A stretch of 39,282 nucleotides of DNA from Steroidobacteraceae bacterium (GCA_029266835.1 JAQSWD010000013.1:1-39282), one strand, 5' to 3'. Shown: positions 25,215-35,178, counted from the first letter of the stretch. Numbers and translations: made by a program. Notes: generated from the letters alone by a model not told the origin.

Positions 25215-27105
25215 GGCTCTGTTGAAGGTCGACGATCTCTCGGTCTCGTACGACAGCGTCAGAGTCGTCGATTCCCTTTCGCTGGAGCTGGCTCCCGGCC
25301 GCTGCCTGGGCGTGATCGGGGAGTCTGGCGCCGGCAAGAGCCAGGCATTCCTCTCGATGCTCGGATTGTCAGGTCCGGAAGCACGCGTGCAGGGACGGGC
25401 AATGCTCAAGGGCGACGATCTGATCGCCAACGCGGTTCGCCTGCGTGGCCGGCGCGTGGCGATGATCTTCCAGGATCCGCTCACCTCATTGACTCCGCAC
25501 CTGCGCATCGGCGAGCAGATTGGTGAATCGCTGCGCTTGCATCGTGGCATGGGGCAGGCCGGAGCCCGCTCGGAGGCGGCGCGCCTGCTCGACGCGGTGC
25601 GAGTGAACGATGTCGCGCGGCGGCTGACGCAGTATCCGCACGAACTGTCGGGCGGAATGCGGCAGCGGGTCATGATCGCGATGGCGTTGGCCAGCGACCC
25701 GGACCTGCTGATCGCGGACGAGCCCACCACGGCCCTCGATGTCTCGGTGCAGGCGCAGTTGCTGGCACTGCTGCGCCAGCTCGTGGACGAGCGCGGCATG
25801 GCGCTGATCGTGATCACGCACGATATGGGCGTGATCGCCGCACTGGCCGATGACGTGGTAGTCATGCGTGCCGGGCACATCGTCGACCGCGGCGCCGTGG
25901 CGGACATCCTGGGTGCGCCAGTGCATGAATACACGCGCGAGTTGATCGCGGCTACGCCGCGTATGGACGAGAGGGCTACGCCGCGTATGGACGAGAGGGC
26001 TACGCCGCGTATGGACGAGAGGGCTACGCCGGGTCCGAGCGCGCCGCAGGAGTCGGCATCATCAACGGCCGCAGAGGCCACGCTGGAGACCCGCGCAGTC
26101 GTGGTTCGGCACCGATTGCGAGCGCCCAAGCTGCTCTCGAAATCCTGGTTCTCCGGCCGCGGAGCGCCCCACCTCACCGCCGTCGACGCGGTGAGCTTGC
26201 GCGTGGCGGCGGGGGAGGCCCTGGGCATCGTCGGAGAATCCGGTTGCGGCAAGTCGTCGCTGGCGCGTGCGCTGCTGCGACTCAACGACGTCACGAGTGG
26301 CGAGATCGTCTGGCTGGGCCAACCGATTCAGGGACTGGCGGGAGGGGAACTTCGCGAGGTTCGTTCGGGCCTGCAGATGGTGTTCCAGGATCCGGTGGCC
26401 AGCCTCGATCCTTTGCAAAGCGTGGCCGACATCGTCGCCGAGCCCTTGCGCGCGCTGCGGCCGGAGCTCGGCGCGGCCGAACGTGAAGCCCGCGTGCGCG
26501 CCATGCTCGACAGTGTCGGCCTGGGTGAGGAGTTCTCGGCGCGCCGCAGCGGGGCATTGTCGGGCGGCCAGTGCCAACGCGTGGCGATCGCCCGTGCCAT
26601 GGTGCTCGAACCCAAACTACTGGTCTGCGACGAGGCGGTGAGTTCGCTCGACGTCTCCATCCAGGCACAGATCCTGGATCTGCTCGCCGACATCAAGCGG
26701 CGTGGCACGGGCATCGTCTTCGTCAGCCACAACCTGGCGGTAGTCAGGCGACTGTGCGAACGCGTGGTGGTCATGTACCTGGGGCGCGCCGTGGAAGCCG
26801 GGCCGACCGACGCTGTGTTCGCGCAACCGCGCCATCCCTACACGCGCATGTTGTTAGATTCGGTGCCGCTTCTGGATCCGGCGCTCGAGCGGCGCCGCCT
26901 CGCCGCGCTCGTGGCTTCTGGTGGGCTCGCCAGGGGAGAGGGCCCATCCGCGGTCGATCGCCCGCCCGGCTGCGCATTCCATACGCGCTGTCCCGTGGCG
27001 CTGCCTGCTTGCGCGATGACGAACCCGGAGCCGGAGCACGTATCGGAAATTCACGAGGTGGCCTGCCTGCGATGGCGGGATATCGTGAAATCCGTACCGG
27101 TCTGA
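25207..27105 (+). CDS. Fused dual ATP-binding protein of a peptide-type ABC transporter (OppD-OppF fusion)
   Basis: A 632-residue protein with two ABC ATPase domains that are separate proteins in Opp/Dpp systems. Domain 1 (about residues 1-245) has Walker A GESGAGKS, signature LSGGMRQR and Walker B LLIADEPTTALD. Domain 2 (about 300-560) has GESGCGKSS, LSGGQCQR and LLVCDEAVSSLD. A C-terminal oligopeptide-type tail (PPGCAFHTRCPVALPAC) follows. The linker carries three copies of an 8-residue unit, encoded by a 24-bp repeat at 25951-26022. Both sites look intact, so it should power the two permeases. No substrate-binding protein gene is near. Confidence 0.93.
   Translation: MAEALLKVDDLSVSYDSVRVVDSLSLELAPGRCLGVIGESGAGKSQAFLSMLGLSGPEARVQGRAMLKGDDLIANAVRLRGRRVAMIFQDPLTSLTPHLRIGEQIGESLRLHRGMGQAGARSEAARLLDAVRVNDVARRLTQYPHELSGGMRQRVMIAMALASDPDLLIADEPTTALDVSVQAQLLALLRQLVDERGMALIVITHDMGVIAALADDVVVMRAGHIVDRGAVADILGAPVHEYTRELIAATPRMDERATPRMDERATPRMDERATPGPSAPQESASSTAAEATLETRAVVVRHRLRAPKLLSKSWFSGRGAPHLTAVDAVSLRVAAGEALGIVGESGCGKSSLARALLRLNDVTSGEIVWLGQPIQGLAGGELREVRSGLQMVFQDPVASLDPLQSVADIVAEPLRALRPELGAAEREARVRAMLDSVGLGEEFSARRSGALSGGQCQRVAIARAMVLEPKLLVCDEAVSSLDVSIQAQILDLLADIKRRGTGIVFVSHNLAVVRRLCERVVVMYLGRAVEAGPTDAVFAQPRHPYTRMLLDSVPLLDPALERRRLAALVASGGLARGEGPSAVDRPPGCAFHTRCPVALPACAMTNPEPEHVSEIHEVACLRWRDIVKSVPV
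25951..26022 (+). repeat. 24-bp in-frame tandem repeat (three copies) in the ATPase linker
   Basis: Three identical 24-bp units start with GCTACGCCGCGTATGGACGA at 25951, 25975 and 25999; a fourth begins at 26023 but diverges after GCTACGCCG. Each encodes ATPRMDER. Perfect identity suggests recent expansion by slippage, so copy number may vary between strains. Confidence 0.93.
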
Positions 27106-27142
27106 CTGCGCAAGCGCGCCTGGTTCGCGCTATTCTCTTCAC

Positions 27143-28417
27143 ATGTCACAGGAAACCCAGATTCGCCCGAGTGAAGGCCTGCGCCACGTCAAATACGAGA
27201 TTCGTGGACGCCTGGCCCGTCGAGCCCAGGAGCTCGAGCGTCAGGGCTACGAAATCATTCCGCTGAACATCGGCAACCCGGGTGCCTTCGGCTTCCGTAC
27301 GCCGGAGACCATGCGTCTCGCCATGATCGAGAACATGGCCGTGGCCGAGGGATACTGCCATCAGAAGGGCATCTTCCCGGCCCGCGAAGCCGTGGTCATG
27401 CAGCAGCAGATGCGCGGCGTCACCGGCATGAGCGCCGAAGAGGTGTTCATCGGCAATGGCGTGAGCGAGTTGATCGATCTCTGCCTGCGCGCGCTGCTCA
27501 ACGACGGCGACGAGGTGCTGATTCCCAGCCCTGACTACCCGCTGTGGTCGGCGGCCGTCACGCTGAACGGTGGCAAGGCCGTGTATTACCCCTGCCGGCC
27601 CGAGAACGATTTCGTGCCGGACCCGGAAGAGATCGCGAAGCTGGTCACGTCCAGGACACGCGCCATCGTCGTGATCAACCCGAACAATCCCACCGGCGCC
27701 GTGTACTCGCGCGAAATCTGCGAGGCCATCGCGCGCCTGGCGGAGTCGAAGAAGCTCGTGGTCTTCTGCGACGAGATCTACGACCAGATGACTTATGACG
27801 GTGTCGAACACGTGCCCATGGCCACGCTGGTGCGTGACACCGTGTGCTGCACGATGTCGGGCTTGTCCAAGATCTACCGCGCCTGCGGTTACCGCGTGGG
27901 CTGGGCCGCATTCTCGGGCAACCTGCGAGGCGCCGCGGACTATCTATCCGCGCTGGAGCTGCTGTCGTCGCTGCGCCTGTGCTCGAACGTGCCGGCGCAA
28001 TGGGCCGTTCAGACCGCGCTCGGCGGCTACCAGAGCGTCCGGGAACTGCTGGCGCCTGGCGGGCGCCTGTACGAATCACGCCGCGCCATCGTCGATGCGA
28101 CCAAGGCCAGCCGTTTCCTGCATCTGAAGGCCCCCAAGGGTTCGATGTACGCCTTCGTGCGCGTGAAGACCGACGAGCTGCCCGATTTCGACGACCAGAG
28201 CTTCGCGCTCGACCTGCTGGAGCAGAAGCACGTGCTGCTCGCGCCGGGCGCCAGTTTCAACGTTCCCTATCGCGACCACTTCCGCACCACGCTTCTGCCC
28301 GAGGCGGCGTTGCTCAGAAAGGTGTTCGTGCGCATCGATGAACTGCTGGCCGCGTACGCCAGTCGTCCGGCCGGCGACAAGGCGCGCGTGGTGCACGCCG
28401 AATCGCGCTTCAAGTAG
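27143..28417 (+). CDS. AlaA-like class I aminotransferase
   Basis: A 424-residue fold-type I PLP enzyme, cytoplasmic. The internal aldimine lysine is Lys243 (SGLSKIYRACGYRVGW). NPNNPTGAVYS and VVFCDEIYDQM carry the Asn and Asp that hold the cofactor. The N-terminal RLARRAQELERQGYEIIPLNIGNPG is typical of the glutamate-pyruvate transaminase AlaA, so alanine formation from pyruvate is the best guess. A tyrosine- or valine-type activity cannot be excluded. It is 37 bp downstream of the ABC ATPase, probably with its own promoter. Confidence 0.88.
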   Translation: MSQETQIRPSEGLRHVKYEIRGRLARRAQELERQGYEIIPLNIGNPGAFGFRTPETMRLAMIENMAVAEGYCHQKGIFPAREAVVMQQQMRGVTGMSAEEVFIGNGVSELIDLCLRALLNDGDEVLIPSPDYPLWSAAVTLNGGKAVYYPCRPENDFVPDPEEIAKLVTSRTRAIVVINPNNPTGAVYSREICEAIARLAESKKLVVFCDEIYDQMTYDGVEHVPMATLVRDTVCCTMSGLSKIYRACGYRVGWAAFSGNLRGAADYLSALELLSSLRLCSNVPAQWAVQTALGGYQSVRELLAPGGRLYESRRAIVDATKASRFLHLKAPKGSMYAFVRVKTDELPDFDDQSFALDLLEQKHVLLAPGASFNVPYRDHFRTTLLPEAALLRKVFVRIDELLAAYASRPAGDKARVVHAESRFK

Positions 28418-28435
28418 GCCGCTGATCAGACGGTA

Positions 28436-31072
28436 TTGAACGGGAAGAGACTTCCGGACCAGATCCGCGAGGGGTTGGCGAGGCGCGAGACCCTGATCTG
28501 CGCCACCGCCCAGCGCCAGGCGTTGCTGCGCGCCGCGTGGGCGGAATCGCAGCGCGACGCGGGCCTGTCCCTGTGGCAGACGCCTCGTATCCTCACCTTT
28601 TCGCAATTCGCTGAGCGCGCGCTCGGTGAAACCTGGGCGCAAACCGGGGCGCCCGACCAACTACTGCCCCCGGGCGCCGAATGGGCCGCGCTGCGCGAAT
28701 GGCGGCGCGCCTCGGGCGGCACCGCCGAGGCGCGCGCGTTGCTCACCGCCGCGCGCACGCTCGGTGACTGGGGCATCAAGCGATCGCCGCAAGCCCTGGG
28801 CGGGTCTCCCGAAGGCGATTTGTTGCTGGAAGCCCTGCAACGCCTGGATGCGTTGCGCTCGAATGGCCGCAAGCCGCTGCGCGAGTGGTTAGGGGACATT
28901 CCGCCGGGCAATGAGCCACTCATGGCTGCCGGCACGGGCAACCTCGCGGCCGCGCCGCGGGACGCCTTGAGGCGCTGGCGGGCGCGCGTGATCGAACCCG
29001 CCGCCGCGCAGGCACCCGTGGCGATGGCCTGCGCGGATGACGACGACCACGAGCTGGAGCTCATCGCCGCATGGTGCCGAAGACACCTCGAAGAAAACCC
29101 CGCGCGACGGCTGCTGATCGTCGACGCCAGGCTGCGCCAGCGACGCGGGCTTTACGACCGCATCCTCTCGCAGACCCTGTCGCCTTCGGAGTGGTTGACG
29201 GCCACGCCGCGTGCGTTATCGAATGTCTTCGCGATCGAAGGTGGCCGTCCGCTGGCGGACTTCCCGGTGATCGCCCATGCCTTGCTCAGCCTGCGGCTGC
29301 TCACCGGCCGTCTGCGATTCGACGAAGTGGTGCACTGGCTGCGACTGCCGTTCCTGGATGGCGCCGACCGGCTGGCGAGCGCACCCGTGGAAGAATTGCT
29401 TCGCAAGGGCCGTATGCTCGAAGTCACCGGCGAAGAACTCGCCCGTGAACTGGAGCGTACCCCCTCGATACCCGCCATCGCGGTGGCCGGCGCGCGATTG
29501 CGCCAGGCGCTGAATACGCTGTCCGGCGAACGGCGTGCCGCCGCCGAGTGGTCGCCGCGGCTGCTGCAGGCGTTGCGCCAGTTGGGTTGGCACGGTTCGC
29601 GGACCCTGCGCAGCGACGAACAGCAGGCCGTCGCGCGCTGGCATGCTTTGCTCGACGAATACGCGGCGCTGGGTGCCTGGCTGCCTCGATGCAGCGCGGC
29701 GGACGCGGTCGGCACGCTTTCCGACCTGGCCGCCGAACGGAATTTCGATCCGGCCACCGTCGCAGCCCCGGTGACCCTGAGCGATTCCCACGATGACCCG
29801 GTCGTCCGCCATGACGCGATCTGGGTGGCGGGCCTCGATTCGGCGCAATGGCCGCCGCCACCGCGTCCCGACGTTTTCATCCCGCTGCGGCTGCAGGTGG
29901 AAGCTGGCATCCCCTGGGCCAGCGCGCTGGCACAAACGGCGGCGGCGCGGCGTTCTTTGACGGCGTGGCGCGTGGCCACGCCGCAACTGACCGTGTCATG
30001 GGCGCGTCTCGAGGGGGATGCGCATCGATCGATCTCGCCGCTGCTGGCGCGAATCGAGGGGCAAACTACCGCAGCGACGCCGCGGGTGTTGCCGACGCTG
30101 GCTGCTCAGCTTCGTGGCGTGGCGCTGGAGACCTTCGAAGACGTGCAGGGCACGGCCGTCGATACCAGCCGCACCGTCGCAGGCGGCGTCAAGCCGCTGA
30201 CCCTTCAGGCGGAATGCGGCTTCCATGCCTATGCCGAAGTGCGTCTGGCCGCGGAGGCGCTGAAAACGCCGGCGCCGGGCCTCGACGCGCGCGAGCGAGG
30301 CATGTTGTTGCACAAGGCGCTGGAGCTCGTGTGGATCAAGCTCAAGGATCACTTCCATCTGAAGGAAAGTTTCGGCCTGCGCAAGCCCCTGATCGCCGAT
30401 TCCGTGGAAGCGGCGGTTGCTTCGGTTTTCCGCGGCTACGTGCCGGTAGAACTGCGCCTGGCCGTGGAACGCGAGAAGTACCGGCTCGAGCGCCTCATCG
30501 AATCGCTGTTGCAGGCAGAGCAGGGGCGGCCCAACTTCGACGTGATCGCGCTCGAGGCGCGGCGCGAGATCAGCATCGCCGGCGCACGATTCGAGATCCG
30601 GATCGATCGCATCGACTCCATCGAGGGCGGCGGCCTGGCCATCCTCGATTACAAGTCCGGGCGGCCGCGCGCGCCGCGGTGGACGGGCAGCGAGGTGCGC
30701 GATCCGCAGCTTCTGTCCTATCTACTGGCGGAGGCGGGGCGCAATGTGCAGGCGCTGGCGAACGTGTCCCTGGCCAACGACCGCGCGAAGTTCACGGGCA
30801 AGAGCTCGCGGTCGGGAATCCTGCCGGGAGTGAAGGGACTGCCGGGACTCGACCCGAAGAAAGTGCCAGCCGAGGAAATCGACCGCGCCTGGAATGCGCA
30901 GCTCGAGGAATGGCTGCGCGGCCTGGCGCAGATCGCGACGGAGTACATCTCGGGGCACGCTCCCGTTCAGCCGGCAGCCGATGTCTGCCGCCTGTGCCAT
31001 CTCACCGTATTGTGCCGGCGCGTGGAGCTGTCCGATCCTGAAATGGCGGGCGCGGAGCAGGACCATGACTGA
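28436..31072 (+). CDS. AddB-like PD-(D/E)XK nuclease (probable DNA repair protein)
   Basis: An 878-residue partner of the following helicase. The C-terminal nuclease domain shows IDRID and then LDYKSG, with Asp738 and Lys740 as the D-x-K pair. Cys594 (ECGFHAY) and Cys851, Cys854 and Cys860 (CRLCHLTVLC) match the four-cysteine iron-sulfur staple of AddB-type nucleases. The N-terminal half resembles an inactive helicase fold: no Walker A is seen. It starts at a TTG with a weak ribosome site, chosen because the opening (LICATAQRQALLRAAW) fits the family; a later start is possible. It overlaps the helicase gene by 8 bp. Role: end processing for recombination. Confidence 0.85.
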   Translation: MNGKRLPDQIREGLARRETLICATAQRQALLRAAWAESQRDAGLSLWQTPRILTFSQFAERALGETWAQTGAPDQLLPPGAEWAALREWRRASGGTAEARALLTAARTLGDWGIKRSPQALGGSPEGDLLLEALQRLDALRSNGRKPLREWLGDIPPGNEPLMAAGTGNLAAAPRDALRRWRARVIEPAAAQAPVAMACADDDDHELELIAAWCRRHLEENPARRLLIVDARLRQRRGLYDRILSQTLSPSEWLTATPRALSNVFAIEGGRPLADFPVIAHALLSLRLLTGRLRFDEVVHWLRLPFLDGADRLASAPVEELLRKGRMLEVTGEELARELERTPSIPAIAVAGARLRQALNTLSGERRAAAEWSPRLLQALRQLGWHGSRTLRSDEQQAVARWHALLDEYAALGAWLPRCSAADAVGTLSDLAAERNFDPATVAAPVTLSDSHDDPVVRHDAIWVAGLDSAQWPPPPRPDVFIPLRLQVEAGIPWASALAQTAAARRSLTAWRVATPQLTVSWARLEGDAHRSISPLLARIEGQTTAATPRVLPTLAAQLRGVALETFEDVQGTAVDTSRTVAGGVKPLTLQAECGFHAYAEVRLAAEALKTPAPGLDARERGMLLHKALELVWIKLKDHFHLKESFGLRKPLIADSVEAAVASVFRGYVPVELRLAVEREKYRLERLIESLLQAEQGRPNFDVIALEARREISIAGARFEIRIDRIDSIEGGGLAILDYKSGRPRAPRWTGSEVRDPQLLSYLLAEAGRNVQALANVSLANDRAKFTGKSSRSGILPGVKGLPGLDPKKVPAEEIDRAWNAQLEEWLRGLAQIATEYISGHAPVQPAADVCRLCHLTVLCRRVELSDPEMAGAEQDHD

Positions 31073-34000
31073 TCTGGCCACCATCGACGCACGGGCGCGC
31101 GAACGGGCGCTGGATATCGGGCATTCGTTCATCGTCCAGGCGCCGGCGGGCTCGGGAAAGACCACCGTGCTGACGCAGCGATACCTGAAGCTGCTCGCCG
31201 ATGTGGAGCAACCGGAACAGGTGCTGGCCATCACGTTCACGCGCAAGGCCGCGGGCGAGATGCGCGAGCGAGTACAAAAGGCATTGGCGGGTGAAATCCA
31301 GGTCAAGTCACCGGCGGACGCGCTCACGCTCGAACTCGCCACGGCGGCCCGCGATAATGCCCTGCGGCGCGGCTGGGGCATCGACGACAGCGCGGCGCGG
31401 CTGCGCATCCAGACCATCGATGCCTTCAACGGCTACCTGGCCAATTCGCTGCCCATCACCTCGCGCAATGGCTTCGGGCGCGGAATCGCCGACGACCCGG
31501 CGGATCTCTACGTGCTGGCGGCGCGCGAAACCCTGCGCGATGCCGAGTCGAATGATGCCAGCCGGGGCGACCTCGAACGCATCCTGCGCAGGCTCGACGA
31601 CAACTGGATGGGCCTGGAAAGGCTGATCGCCGGCATGCTGCCGCGCCGTGCCGAATGGCTGCCCAATCTGCCGCAGCTTTCGGGTGAAGAACTGGTGCCG
31701 CGTATCGAGAAAAGTCTCGAGGCCATCGTTTCGGACGAGTTGTCGCGCGCGATCGCCGGGTTCTCGGCTGACTTCATCATCCAGGCGAGCGCATTGGCGC
31801 GCTTCGCGGCGGCAAACGTCGACCCGCGCGCGAAGCCCGACATCGCCAGCTGGCGTGACGCAGACGATGCGTTGACCGGGAACATCGCGGACCTGCCGCG
31901 CTGGCGGGGCATCGCCAACCTGGCGCTGACCGCCGAAGGCACGCCGCGCAAACAGCTCACGAAGAACGATGGAATTCCCGCGGGTGATCCGCTCGGCAAG
32001 GCTCTGAGGGACGATTGGCTGGCGCGATTGCGCATCGTGGATGAGTCGCAGGAGCGCGCGCTGGTGGCCATCGGCGCGCTTCCCGATCCGCGCATTCCCC
32101 CCGAAGCGCGCGACGCCCTTGATTCGCTGTCACGCCTGCTGCTTCAGGCAGCGACGATGCTGCAGGTGTTGTTCGACCAGCACGGCGAATGCGACCACAC
32201 CGAGATCGCAGGCGCGGCGCGGCAGGCGCTGACACAAGACAGCAACCCGACGCCCCTGGCCGAGCGCATCGGCGTGCACCTCAAACACATCCTCATCGAT
32301 GAGTTCCAGGACACTTCGCGCGATCAATATGAACTGCTGGTCACGCTGACCCGGGACTGGAGCAACGGCGACGGTCGCACGCTGTTCCTGGTGGGCGATC
32401 CGATGCAATCGATTTATGGATTTCGCAATGCCGAGGTGGGGCGCTTCGCCACCGTGCGCGCCGCCGGTCTCAACCAGCTGCATCTCGAGTCGTTGACGCT
32501 GCGCCGGAATTTCCGGTCCGCGCCGACGCTGGTGCATTGGTGCAATGAGACTTTCGCGCGCGTATTCCCCCGCACCGACGACGTCCGCCGCAGCGCGGTG
32601 CCGCACCTGGCGAGCGTCGCCGGGCGGGCGAATATCGAAGGCCAGCCTGTGATGTATCGGGTCGAGGAGGACTGCGGTCCCGAGGCCGAGGCCGAAACTG
32701 TCGCGGACCTGATCGCCGGTCTGCAGGCGACCAGCCCCGGCGAAAGCATTGCCGTGCTCGCGGGTGCGCGGCCACATCTGCGCGATATCCGCACCAGCCT
32801 GAACGCACGCCAGATTCCTTTCATCGGTGTGAACCTGGAGCCGCTGGCCGACGTCACCGTGGTGCGCGATCTCGAAGCGATCGCGCGCGCTCTCGATTCA
32901 TTGCTGGATCGCGTGGCCTGGCTGGCGGTGCTGCGTGCGCCATTCATCGGCCTGACGTTGCCGGACCTCACGGTGGTCAGTGAGGCGGCAGGCAAGAACA
33001 CCATCTTCTCCGCGCTCATGAGCAATTTCCCCGGGCTCTCGCATGACGGTGCCCAGCGCCTGATGCGGGCGCGGCCGGTGTTGCTGGGCGCATGGCTGGA
33101 GCGCGAGCGTGAAAGCCGCGCACACCTGGTCGAGCGCACCTGGCTCACGCTGGGAGGTGCCTCGGCTTGCGCGCAGGCGAGCGAACTGCTGCAGGCTCGC
33201 CGTTTCCTTGCCGCGCTCGATGAAGAAGATCGCAAGCGCCTGCGCGGCCGTCCGCTGGACCTGGGCGCGGTAATGAACAAGTTGTACGCCGTGGATCCCG
33301 CGCAGCCTGGCGCGGTCTCGCTCATGACCATCCATGGCGCCAAGGGACTGGAGTTCGACCATGTATTCATCGTGGGAGTGGGGCGTCGTGGTCGCGGCGA
33401 CGATGCCCGCCTGCTCAACTGGCTGGAACTGCCGCGCGAAGATGGTGATGACCACCTGCTCATGGCGCCGATACGGTATCGGGGCGGCGAGGACGAGACC
33501 GACGACGCCATCAATGCCTACCTCGGGCTGCTTCACAAGGAGCGCTCGCGCGCCGAGCGTACGCGCCTGGCTTACGTGGCGCTGACGCGCGCGAGGCGGT
33601 CGCTGCATCTGTTCGCGCACCCGATCGCCAAGGAAGTGGACGGTGAGCGCGTGTATCGCGCGGGCACGAATACGCTGCTCGACAATCTCTGGCCGGCGCT
33701 GGGCGCAGACATCGCGGCATTCACCGTTGTCGGCGCTCCGTCTTCCATGGAAGAGAGCATCACGCCGCCCCAGGCGCGGCAGCGGCTTCCGCGACAGGTG
33801 CCAGCGGCGACGCCGCCACCCGACGTGCTGGCGCGCGGCGAACTCGTGCCCCTGGGCGCTGAAGAAGACATCGAATTCAGCTGGGCCCGCCAGACGGCGC
33901 GCCGAGTGGGCACTGTGGTGCACGAGGCGCTGGAAAGATTCGGCCGTGGGCCGTTGCCGTCGCTGGCCGAAGTGCCGGCTCTGCGCGCCCGGATCATCTC

Positions 34001-34409
34001 CCGCCTGGAGGCGCTGGGCGTGGACCCCGACAGCGCACTCGACGGCGCGGAGCGGGCGCTGCGCGCCATCGCCGCCACGTTGAGCGATCAGCGTGGACGC
34101 TGGCTGTTCAACCCGGCGCACACGGAGTCGAGTTCCGAACTGGCTCTCTCGGGCGTGCGCGGTTCGGACATCGTCAACGTCATCATCGATCGCACTTTCG
34201 TCGATGCGGACGGCACGCGTTGGGTGGTGGATTTCAAGACCAGCCCACACGAAGGCGGTGACCGCGAGAGTTTCCTCGAAGAGGAAGTGAAGCGGTATCG
34301 CGGGCAGCTGCAGCGTTACGCGCAGTTCGCGCGCAACCTGGGTCCGCAACCGGTGCGTGCGGGTCTGTACTACCCCTTGTTGGGCGAGTGGCGCGAAGTC
34401 CCCGTCTGA
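31065..34409 (+). CDS. AddA-like UvrD-family helicase-nuclease
   Basis: A 1114-residue superfamily 1 helicase with a C-terminal nuclease. Walker A is APAGSGKTT (Lys32), Walker B LIDEFQDTS (Asp412-Glu413), then GDPMQSIYGFRNAEVG, MTIHGAKGLEFDHV (about residue 754) and YVALTRARRSL (about 835). The nuclease core is VVDFKTSP (Asp1056, Lys1058), with VVHEALERFG before it and YRGQLQRYAQFA after. With the AddB-like partner it would resect double-strand breaks for RecA loading. The start is the ATG at 31065, which gives the normal N-terminus before SFIVQAPAGSG. AddA or a RecB relative are the alternatives; pairing with an iron-staple nuclease favours AddA. Confidence 0.93.
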   Translation: MTDLATIDARARERALDIGHSFIVQAPAGSGKTTVLTQRYLKLLADVEQPEQVLAITFTRKAAGEMRERVQKALAGEIQVKSPADALTLELATAARDNALRRGWGIDDSAARLRIQTIDAFNGYLANSLPITSRNGFGRGIADDPADLYVLAARETLRDAESNDASRGDLERILRRLDDNWMGLERLIAGMLPRRAEWLPNLPQLSGEELVPRIEKSLEAIVSDELSRAIAGFSADFIIQASALARFAAANVDPRAKPDIASWRDADDALTGNIADLPRWRGIANLALTAEGTPRKQLTKNDGIPAGDPLGKALRDDWLARLRIVDESQERALVAIGALPDPRIPPEARDALDSLSRLLLQAATMLQVLFDQHGECDHTEIAGAARQALTQDSNPTPLAERIGVHLKHILIDEFQDTSRDQYELLVTLTRDWSNGDGRTLFLVGDPMQSIYGFRNAEVGRFATVRAAGLNQLHLESLTLRRNFRSAPTLVHWCNETFARVFPRTDDVRRSAVPHLASVAGRANIEGQPVMYRVEEDCGPEAEAETVADLIAGLQATSPGESIAVLAGARPHLRDIRTSLNARQIPFIGVNLEPLADVTVVRDLEAIARALDSLLDRVAWLAVLRAPFIGLTLPDLTVVSEAAGKNTIFSALMSNFPGLSHDGAQRLMRARPVLLGAWLERERESRAHLVERTWLTLGGASACAQASELLQARRFLAALDEEDRKRLRGRPLDLGAVMNKLYAVDPAQPGAVSLMTIHGAKGLEFDHVFIVGVGRRGRGDDARLLNWLELPREDGDDHLLMAPIRYRGGEDETDDAINAYLGLLHKERSRAERTRLAYVALTRARRSLHLFAHPIAKEVDGERVYRAGTNTLLDNLWPALGADIAAFTVVGAPSSMEESITPPQARQRLPRQVPAATPPPDVLARGELVPLGAEEDIEFSWARQTARRVGTVVHEALERFGRGPLPSLAEVPALRARIISRLEALGVDPDSALDGAERALRAIAATLSDQRGRWLFNPAHTESSSELALSGVRGSDIVNVIIDRTFVDADGTRWVVDFKTSPHEGGDRESFLEEEVKRYRGQLQRYAQFARNLGPQPVRAGLYYPLLGEWREVPV

Positions 34410-34422
34410 CGCGACGGCCTGG

Positions 34423-35175
34423 CTAGAAGGAATTCTCGAACTGGAACTCGCTGCGGCCCGAGGCATCCGGCGGCACCCCGTAGGTGATCTCGCGCACGAT
34501 GCCTTCGGCCTGGGCCGTGCGCCCCGTGATGAAGCCCTTGATCACGTAGGTGTTGGGCGGCGTGAAGGTCACGGTGCCGTCCACGGCAAAGGGACCGCCG
34601 GTGTCCACCAGTTGGCCCACGCTCACCCCATTGGCCTGGGTGCTGCCATCGAAGGTGAGGCGGTACGAGCCCAGCTCGAGAAGGCGCGGAGAAATCTGCC
34701 GGAAGTCCCGCAGCTCGACATTGCCCAGCAGCTGGCGCGGTACGCCGCGCGCATCGAGCACCACGCGGTCGAATTGCGCCACCACCAGGCCACGCTGGTC
34801 GCGCGGAAATTGCTTCACGAACGCGGGATCCATCGGAAATTGAGCGCTGAGCCCGGTGATCTCGCCCGCGCCGTCGAAGCCCATGTCGAGGTTGGCCCGG
34901 ACGGTCGCCAGGCCGCCACGCAGATCGACGTCACCCGACAGGCGGCCGGTGAGCGCCTTCAGCGGCGAGAGATTCCAGGTGGCGTCACCGAAATTGCCGC
35001 CTTGCGCGGTGAGCCCCAGGCATTCGCCGTGCCAGATGGAGCCGCCGAGCTCCCCGCACCCCACCTGGGGTGGCAACCGCGAAGCGAACCACCCGGCGGG
35101 TAGATAGAGGACCAGCACGGCCAGGAACACGAGGGTTCCCGCGATGATGGTGAGGATCAGCGTGCCGCGATTCAA
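34423..35175 (-). CDS. gspN: Type II secretion system protein N
   Basis: A 250-residue protein with one N-terminal membrane helix (about residues 6-26, LILTIIAGTLVFLAVLVLYLP) and a periplasmic body. The LPPQVGCGELGGSIWHGEC segment and the LSPLKALTG region match GspN. Function in secretion is only partly understood and many systems lack it. It is the last gene of the gsp operon in this window, 3 bp after the gspM stop, and converges on the helicase gene. Confidence 0.85.
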   Translation of the reverse strand: MNRGTLILTIIAGTLVFLAVLVLYLPAGWFASRLPPQVGCGELGGSIWHGECLGLTAQGGNFGDATWNLSPLKALTGRLSGDVDLRGGLATVRANLDMGFDGAGEITGLSAQFPMDPAFVKQFPRDQRGLVVAQFDRVVLDARGVPRQLLGNVELRDFRQISPRLLELGSYRLTFDGSTQANGVSVGQLVDTGGPFAVDGTVTFTPPNTYVIKGFITGRTAQAEGIVREITYGVPPDASGRSEFQFENSF

Positions 35176-35178
35176 TTT

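Noticed and set aside
25951..26022. CRISPR-like array
   Set aside because: The units are directly adjacent, without spacers, and in frame within a protein; it is a coding tandem repeat.
32898..34466. A 522-codon minus-strand frame opposite the helicase
   Set aside because: It lies wholly against conserved helicase and nuclease motifs and resembles no family.
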